A program made the position numbers and the translations under genes. The notes beneath the pieces are model-generated. The model searched no databases and was not told the DNA's origin. It saw only the letters and a list, made by a program, of their open reading frames with translations. From NCBI GenBank assembly GCA_945988915.1, contig CAMFTS010000032.1, positions 1 to 11,456 of the forward strand: a stretch of 11,456 bases of DNA, given 5' to 3'. This document shows positions 6,310 through 11,456 of this stretch, piece by piece. Origin of the DNA: an uncultured Clostridia bacterium. GTDB taxonomy: Bacteria; Bacillota; Clostridia; Oscillospirales; Acutalibacteraceae. Positions within the stretch are counted from its first letter, which is position 1. Each line of letters begins with the position of its first letter.

Positions 6310-7451
6310 TGACTACGAAAAGCTTATCAATATTAGGCTCGACAGGTTCAATAGGTAAACAAAGTCTTGATGTTTGTCGCAAATGCGGTTACAGCGTCAA
6401 GGCTTTAACTGCTTTTTCAAGCGTAAATGAAATAGAAAAACAGGCAAGAGAATTCAAACCGGAAAAGGTTGCTCTTGTTGATGAAAAAGCCGCAAGTGAC
6501 TTAAAGCAAAGGCTTTCCGATACAGGCATAAAGGTTCTTTCGGGCATTGACGGAGTGTGTGAATGTGCACAGCTTGAGAGTGCGGATACAGTGCTTAATT
6601 CGATTGTCGGTATGGCAGGTCTTAAGCCCACGCTGTCGGCAATCAGAGCCGGGAAAAAGATTGCTCTTGCCAACAAGGAAACGCTTGTTGCGGGCGGTCA
6701 GCTTGTAATGAACGAGGCAAAGAAATACGGCGTGGATATTTTGCCCGTTGACTCCGAACATTCGGCAATTTTTCAATGCTTACAGGGAAAGCCTGCCAAT
6801 AAAGCATTAAAGAAAATAATTCTGACTGCGTCGGGCGGCCCGTTCTTCTCCAAAACTGCCGACGAATTAAAAAATGTTACTGTCGAAAATGCTTTGAAGC
6901 ATCCGAACTGGTCAATGGGTGCTAAAATTACCATTGATTCGGCTACGATGATGAATAAGGGGCTTGAACTGATAGAGGCAGTTTGGCTTTTCTCGGTCAG
7001 ACCTCAGGATATCGATATAGTAATTCACAGGGAAAGCATTGTTCATTCGGCTGTTGAATATGACGATAATTCCGTAATCGCTCAGCTCGGACTTCCCGAT
7101 ATGAGAATACCCATTCAGTATGCTTTGACTTATCCCGAAAGATTTGAATCTCCCGTCGAAGAACTGAGCCTTTCAAAAATCGGAAAGCTGACATTCTTTG
7201 AGCCCGATTATGATACCTTTAAGTGTATAAACATATGTAAAAATGCCATTACTAAAGGTGGACTGTTTACGGCCGCCGTTAACTCTGCAAACGAACAGGC
7301 AAATCTTATGTTCAGACAGGGTAAAATCGGTTTTCTTGATATTGCCGAAAAAGTACAGGAAGTTTTTGAATGCACGCCGTACTATGATGAATATACTTTT
7401 GAAGATGTAATGGAAATAGATAAATTCGCAAGAGAATCTGTTATGAGGTGA
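6309..7451 (+). CDS. dxr: 1-deoxy-D-xylulose 5-phosphate reductoisomerase
   Basis: This 380-residue cytoplasmic enzyme rearranges and reduces DXP to 2-C-methyl-D-erythritol 4-phosphate with NADPH, the committed step of the MEP isoprenoid pathway and the target of fosmidomycin. The NADPH-binding loop GSTGSIG is at 10-16. ANKETLVAGG is at 121-130. Metal ligands are Asp148 and Glu150 (VDSEHSAIFQ) and Glu220 (NKGLE), matching E. coli Asp150, Glu152 and Glu231. The catalytic flap HPNWSMG is at 198-204. The C-terminal helical domain is complete. The ATG overlaps the cdsA stop, with GGAG ten bases upstream. The 3' end overlaps the proposed GTG start of rseP by four bases. Confidence 0.97.
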   Translation: MTTKSLSILGSTGSIGKQSLDVCRKCGYSVKALTAFSSVNEIEKQAREFKPEKVALVDEKAASDLKQRLSDTGIKVLSGIDGVCECAQLESADTVLNSIVGMAGLKPTLSAIRAGKKIALANKETLVAGGQLVMNEAKKYGVDILPVDSEHSAIFQCLQGKPANKALKKIILTASGGPFFSKTADELKNVTVENALKHPNWSMGAKITIDSATMMNKGLELIEAVWLFSVRPQDIDIVIHRESIVHSAVEYDDNSVIAQLGLPDMRIPIQYALTYPERFESPVEELSLSKIGKLTFFEPDYDTFKCINICKNAITKGGLFTAAVNSANEQANLMFRQGKIGFLDIAEKVQEVFECTPYYDEYTFEDVMEIDKFARESVMR

Positions 7452-7452
7452 T
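7445..7452 (+). promoter_or_regulatory. Perfect Shine-Dalgarno match on the proposed rseP start
   Basis: GAGGTGAT at 7445-7452 is an 8-base match to the complement of the usual 16S rRNA 3' end. It lies over the only canonical start codon of rseP (GTG at 7448) rather than upstream of it. At normal spacing it would point to ATA at 7457 or ATT at 7451, both non-canonical. Upstream of the GTG only a weak AGAGAA (7431-7436) is seen. Confidence 0.45.
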
Positions 7453-8536
7453 TACTATACTTTTAACTATAACTGCCGCAGGAATTTGGTCAAAGGTTTG
7501 GACAATAGCAATAGCAATACTGTTTTTCGGAATAATTATTATGATTCACGAATTCGGTCACTTTGCTACCGCAAAGCTCTTTAAAGTAAAAGTAAATGAA
7601 TTTTCAATAGGTATGGGTCCTGCTTTTTTTAAGAAGCAAAAGGGTGAAACTACGTATTCTCTGAGAGCCTTTCCTATCGGCGGATATGTAAGTATGGAGG
7701 GCGAAGACGAGGAAAGCGACGACGAGGGCGCGTTCAATAAGAAGCCTGTTTGGCAGAAGTTTATTATTGTTTCCGCCGGCGCAGTTATGAATTTGATTCT
7801 CGGTGTTATAATTGTTGCGGTTATGCTCTCAACTTCAGGTGATTTAATCGGTACAAACCGTGTGAATCAGTTTTATGATACTGCGGTCAGCTGTGATTAC
7901 GGCTTACAGGAAAAGGATAAAATCTTAAAAATTGACGGCCATTCCGTCTGGTCCGAACGCGATTTAAGCTTCCTTATGGCGAGAAACGAGGACGGCGTTT
8001 TTGATTTTGTCGTTGAACGCGACGGCGAAAAGGTTGAGCTTGACGGTGTGAAATTTAAAACTGAAGAAGTCAACGGAATGACTTTTATCATTTACGACTT
8101 TTCCATTGTCGGCGAAAAGGCGGGCTTTAAGAATATACTTGTAAATTCCTTTACACAGTCTGCGTCTATTGTCCGTATGGTTTGGCTGAGCCTTTTTGAT
8201 ATCGTTACGGGCAGATATGGGGTGTCGGAACTTTCGGGTCCCGTCGGCACGGTTGATATTATCGCCGATGTAACAGCCGAGGCCTCCGACAGCGGAAGAA
8301 TAGACAGCTTGCTTTTAATTATGGCACTTATTGCAATAAACATAGGCGTTGCAAATCTTCTTCCTCTTCCGGCTCTTGACGGCGGCAGACTTTTCTTCCT
8401 TTTGATTGAGGCTGTAAGAAGAAAGCCTGTCAATCCTAAATATGAGGGTTATATACACGCGGCAGGTCTTGCTCTTTTACTGCTACTTATGGTTTTTGTA
8501 ACATTTAATGATATCGTGAGAATTGTTAATTCTTAA
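7448..8536 (+). CDS. rseP: RseP/RasP-type site-2 intramembrane zinc metalloprotease
   Basis: This membrane protease of 362 residues cuts substrates such as anti-sigma factors and leftover signal peptides within the membrane. The zinc motif HEFGH is at 34-38, in the first membrane segment (about 17-40). A second segment follows KPVWQKF (about 107-127). A PDZ-like domain spans about 130-205. The third zinc ligand is Asp311 in LPLPALDGGRL, and a last membrane segment is at about 337-354. An acidic stretch, EGEDEESDDEG (84-94), precedes the second segment, as in many relatives. No ATG precedes the HEFGH motif except Met32 inside the membrane helix, so GTG at 7448 is taken as the start, overlapping the dxr stop; the exact start is uncertain. 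The place between dxr and ispG is the usual one in Firmicutes. Confidence 0.93.
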   Translation: MITILLTITAAGIWSKVWTIAIAILFFGIIIMIHEFGHFATAKLFKVKVNEFSIGMGPAFFKKQKGETTYSLRAFPIGGYVSMEGEDEESDDEGAFNKKPVWQKFIIVSAGAVMNLILGVIIVAVMLSTSGDLIGTNRVNQFYDTAVSCDYGLQEKDKILKIDGHSVWSERDLSFLMARNEDGVFDFVVERDGEKVELDGVKFKTEEVNGMTFIIYDFSIVGEKAGFKNILVNSFTQSASIVRMVWLSLFDIVTGRYGVSELSGPVGTVDIIADVTAEASDSGRIDSLLLIMALIAINIGVANLLPLPALDGGRLFFLLIEAVRRKPVNPKYEGYIHAAGLALLLLLMVFVTFNDIVRIVNS

Positions 8537-8551
8537 TATGAGGACAGAGTT

Positions 8552-9604
8552 ATGATAAACAGAAGAATTACAAGAAAAGTTAAAGCAGGTAATGTTGAAA
8601 TCGGTTCGGGCAGTAAAATTACCGTGCAGTCGATGCTTAATGTTCCTGCCGAGGATATTGAGGGCAATGTCAGACAGGCAGTCGAGCTTGAAAAGGCAGG
8701 CTGTGAAATCGTCAGACTTACCGTTCCGAACAAGGAAGCGGTTAAGACCTTGTATGCGGTTAAGAATGCAGTATCAATTCCCGTGGTTGCAGACATTCAT
8801 TTTGATTACAGATGCGCGCTTGAAAGCGTTGAGGCAGGCGTTGATAAAATCAGAATAAATCCCGGAAATATCGGTGACGAGGACAGAATCAAAGCAGTTG
8901 CCGACGCTTGCTCTCTACATAATATACCTATCAGAATCGGCGTAAACTCAGGCTCGCTTGAAAAAGATATTTTAGCAAAATACGGAGCGGTAACTCCCGA
9001 CGCGCTCTGCGAAAGCGCTATGCGACATGCCTCGCTTTTAGAAAAATTCGATTTTAACGATATTGTTATTTCAATAAAATCTTCAAATGTTCAGAATATG
9101 GTTGCGGCATACAGAAAAATAGCCGTAATGTGCGACTATCCTCTGCATTTAGGCGTTACCGAAGCCGGTACAAGACATATGGGTATGCTTAAATCCGCCG
9201 CAGGAATAGGCTCGTTACTGCTTGACGGCATAGGCGATACTATCCGCGTGTCGCTTACGGCTGACCCTGTTCAGGAAATCGGCGCAGGCTTTGATATTCT
9301 CAAGGCAGTGGGAATTAAAACCGACTGTCCGCAAATTGTTTCCTGTCCGACCTGCGGCAGAACAAAGATTGACCTTATCGGGCTTGCGGAAAAAATCGAA
9401 AAAGAACTCAGCGGTATAAAAAAGCCGATAACGGTTGCCGTTATGGGCTGTGCGGTCAACGGACCCGGTGAAGCAAAGGAAGCCGATATCGGTGTTGCCG
9501 GCGGTGACGGCTGCGGAATTATCTTTAAACACGGAGAGATTTTAAGAAAAGTCAGCGAAGACAGTATAGTTGAAGAATTACTTAAGGAAACAGAAACACT
9601 GTAA
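8552..9604 (+). CDS. ispG: 4-hydroxy-3-methylbut-2-en-1-yl diphosphate synthase IspG
   Basis: This 350-residue iron-sulfur enzyme opens the ring of methylerythritol cyclodiphosphate and reduces it to HMBPP, the penultimate MEP step. The TIM-barrel part shows TVQSMLNVPAED (24-35), VADIHFDYR (79-87), KIRINPGNIGD (99-109) and RIGVNSGSLE (128-137). The 4Fe-4S cluster is held by Cys265 and Cys268 (SCPTCGR), Cys300 and Glu307 (GCAVNGPGE), the spacing seen in E. coli (270, 273, 305, 312). This is the short two-domain bacterial form. GAGGA lies seven bases before the ATG, 15 bp after rseP. The oxygen-sensitive cluster suits an anaerobe. The polC ribosome binding site overlaps its stop codon. Confidence 0.97.
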   Translation: MINRRITRKVKAGNVEIGSGSKITVQSMLNVPAEDIEGNVRQAVELEKAGCEIVRLTVPNKEAVKTLYAVKNAVSIPVVADIHFDYRCALESVEAGVDKIRINPGNIGDEDRIKAVADACSLHNIPIRIGVNSGSLEKDILAKYGAVTPDALCESAMRHASLLEKFDFNDIVISIKSSNVQNMVAAYRKIAVMCDYPLHLGVTEAGTRHMGMLKSAAGIGSLLLDGIGDTIRVSLTADPVQEIGAGFDILKAVGIKTDCPQIVSCPTCGRTKIDLIGLAEKIEKELSGIKKPITVAVMGCAVNGPGEAKEADIGVAGGDGCGIIFKHGEILRKVSEDSIVEELLKETETL

Positions 9605-9613
9605 GGAATTATT

Positions 9614-11456
9614 ATGAACGGATTTTATGATTTGTTTGCTCCTTTCAAGAGCAAGCTTACAAGATATGATAAAGCGTTAAAAGACGCAAATATATTGAGA
9701 TTGCTTGTGTGCGATGACGATAATTCTGTTGTTGCCGAGGTTAAGTTTTCCATTCTTTTAAAGGAAGATACAATCGACGCAATAGGTGAATTATTAGCAG
9801 GGGAATTAGGCGTTTCAAAGTTTGAAATCGAACCTGTTTTTTCTCCCGAACTGCTTTCAAATAAATATGATTCGGAGCTTGTTAAGCTCATTAAAAGCAG
9901 AGTTGTCGTTGCAAACGGTTATCTTGACGGCAGCAGATTTGAATACGATTTTGAAGAAAAATCACTTAATATCTATCTGCTCGGCGGCGGCAAAGAGGTA
10001 CTGACCAACGCAAAATGCGAGAATACAATTTCACAAATTATAAAAGACAGATTCGGCACGGCTTTGGAAGTAAATATTATTCAAAGGCAGCAGGTAAACA
10101 CCGAATCCATTGAAGAAATGCAGAAAAAAATCGATGAGGAAATTATGGCGCAAATTGAAGCGTCAAGGCCCGAGCCCGTACCTGTGCCTGATTTTTCCCT
10201 TGATTTTACGCCGTTTGAGGAGGAGTCGGGCGAAAAGACTGTTGAGGAAGACTTTCCGTATTATACAGACAGCCTGAAATTGCTTCACGGCAGTAAGATT
10301 AAGTCACAGCCTACAAGAATTTGCGATATCGGAAAAGAAGAATTTCTCTGCGTATGGGGAGAAATTTTCGGCTTTGACTCAAAGACTACAAAACGCGGCG
10401 ACAAAGAGATTATTTCGTTTAATATTACAGACAATACAGGCTCAATTTCAGCGGTGCTTTTTTTGAAAAAGGAACACGCTGAAAAGATTACCGAAAATTT
10501 AAAAGACGGCAAATATGCAGTTATTTCGGGAATAAAAGAATTTGATACATACAGAGGCGAAACGGTAATCAAGCCGAAAAATATCTGTCTTGTTGAGCCT
10601 ATCACGAAAGAAGACAACGCTCCCGAAAAGAGAGTCGAGCTTCACTTACATACCAATATGTCGCAGATGGACGGAATGACGCCGCCCGCAAAGTTAGTAA
10701 AAAGGGCTATCAAATGGGGGCATAAAGCCATTGCAATCACCGACCATGGCTGTGTTCAGGGCTTCCCCGAGGCGCATAATGCGGCAGACGGAAAAATTAA
10801 AATCATTTACGGTGTAGAGGGATATTTCGTTGACGATTTATCCGACCCTGAAAAGAACTATAAAGAACTGCCGTCTTATCATCAGATTATACTTGTTAAA
10901 AATTCGACAGGACTTAAAAACCTTTATAAACTCGTTTCAAATTCAAATGTAAAGCATTACTATAAAAGACCGAGAATGCTCAAGTCCGAAGTCATCAAGC
11001 ACCGCGAGGGCTTGCTTATCGGTTCTGCCTGTGAAGCCGGAGAGCTTTACAGAGCAATTCTTTCGGAAAAACCCGAAGAAGAGATAATGAAAATTGCGGA
11101 TTTCTACGATTATCTTGAAATTCAGCCCAACGGAAACAATAAGTTTATGATTGAGGCTCATTCCGACCCGACATCTAAAAATCCCGAAAGAAACAAAATC
11201 TACGATAAAATTACCTGCATAGAGGATATTGAAAACATTAACAGACAGATTATCGCTATTGCGGATAAGTTGGGCAAACCCGTAGTTGCAACGGGCGACG
11301 TGCATTTTATTGACCCCGAAGACGCACAGTACAGAGCAATACTAATGACGGGGCAGGGCTTTGACGACGCAGACAACCAAGCACCTCTTTATTTTAAAAC
11401 GACCGAGGAAATGCTTGCGGAATTTGCATATCTCGGCGAAGAAACGGCAAAAGAGG
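9614..11456 (+). CDS. polC: DNA polymerase III alpha subunit PolC, 5' part, apparently lacking the inserted exonuclease domain
   Basis: The first 614 codons of the replicative polymerase are present; the frame is open to the right edge, so the catalytic palm and fingers lie outside. Residues 1 to about 165 match the PolC N-terminal region. An acidic, Pro-rich linker follows (about 165-220), then an OB-fold domain (about 230-335), with the basic RGDKEIISF stretch inside. The PHP domain starts at VELHLHTNMSQMDG (341-354), with ITDHG (375-379) and YGVEGYF (399-405). In canonical PolC the 3'-5' exonuclease follows here; instead the chain goes through about a dozen residues straight to SYHQIILVKNSTGLKNLYKL (from 421) and REGLLIGSAC, the second PHP part. 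No DxE-type exonuclease motif is visible. AAGGA lies six bases before the ATG, 9 bp after ispG. The product should be about 190 residues shorter than usual. PolC identity is certain; the domain loss is a strong reading from recalled homologues. Confidence 0.96.
   Translation, partial: MNGFYDLFAPFKSKLTRYDKALKDANILRLLVCDDDNSVVAEVKFSILLKEDTIDAIGELLAGELGVSKFEIEPVFSPELLSNKYDSELVKLIKSRVVVANGYLDGSRFEYDFEEKSLNIYLLGGGKEVLTNAKCENTISQIIKDRFGTALEVNIIQRQQVNTESIEEMQKKIDEEIMAQIEASRPEPVPVPDFSLDFTPFEEESGEKTVEEDFPYYTDSLKLLHGSKIKSQPTRICDIGKEEFLCVWGEIFGFDSKTTKRGDKEIISFNITDNTGSISAVLFLKKEHAEKITENLKDGKYAVISGIKEFDTYRGETVIKPKNICLVEPITKEDNAPEKRVELHLHTNMSQMDGMTPPAKLVKRAIKWGHKAIAITDHGCVQGFPEAHNAADGKIKIIYGVEGYFVDDLSDPEKNYKELPSYHQIILVKNSTGLKNLYKLVSNSNVKHYYKRPRMLKSEVIKHREGLLIGSACEAGELYRAILSEKPEEEIMKIADFYDYLEIQPNGNNKFMIEAHSDPTSKNPERNKIYDKITCIEDIENINRQIIAIADKLGKPVVATGDVHFIDPEDAQYRAILMTGQGFDDADNQAPLYFKTTEEMLAEFAYLGEETAKE

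Noticed and set aside
9215..9532. Minus-strand open frame of 105 codons inside ispG
   Set aside because: It is antisense to the region encoding the conserved iron-sulfur motifs and is best explained as a shadow of ispG codon use.
10829..10876. Frameshift or pseudogene explanation for the missing PolC exonuclease
   Set aside because: The reading frame is uninterrupted from 9614 to the window end, and conserved PHP blocks on both sides lie in the same frame. No leftover exonuclease motif was seen in the polC frame or the listed alternative frames near the junction.

Overview
The window looks like the chromosome of a low-GC, Gram-positive anaerobe of the class Clostridia, most likely a gut Oscillospiraceae/Ruminococcaceae-type organism. 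Three things support this. There is a polC gene, the replicative polymerase typical of Firmicutes. The gene order pyrH-frr-uppS-cdsA-dxr-rseP-ispG-polC is the one familiar from Clostridia. The ribosome binding sites are strong and AT-rich spacers surround them. The family-level assignment is inference. No rRNA, tRNA, CRISPR array, transposase or phage gene was seen.

Layout. Positions 1-212 are non-coding. They hold two copies of a palindromic intergenic repeat, an AT-rich hairpin region between them, and a strong stem-loop terminator. Positions 213-3111, minus strand, hold a two-gene operon: an N-acetylhexosamine 1-kinase (nahK type), then a cytoplasmic GH35 beta-galactosidase of the BgaC (beta-1,3) type. 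Together they fit intracellular breakdown of Gal-beta-1,3-HexNAc disaccharides from mucin or milk glycans. Positions 3112-3307 are a divergent promoter region with one near-consensus sigma-A-type promoter in each direction.

Positions 3308-11456, plus strand, hold a compact housekeeping operon: UMP kinase, ribosome recycling factor, undecaprenyl diphosphate synthase, CDP-diacylglycerol synthase, DXP reductoisomerase, RseP/RasP site-2 protease, IspG, and the first 614 codons of PolC, which runs off the right edge. The genes are 9-28 bp apart or overlap, except for an 80-bp frr-uppS gap that carries a terminator-like hairpin. dxr and ispG belong to the MEP isoprenoid pathway that feeds UppS, and cdsA starts phospholipid synthesis, so the middle of the operon is about lipid and envelope precursors.

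The most notable observation is in polC. In canonical PolC a DnaQ-like 3'-5' exonuclease of roughly 190 residues is inserted inside the PHP domain. Here the reading frame passes from the first PHP segment to the second through only about a dozen residues, with no frameshift. The PHP domain itself keeps what looks like a full set of metal ligands. This suggests a natural exonuclease-less PolC whose proofreading, if any, comes from the PHP domain or a separate protein.
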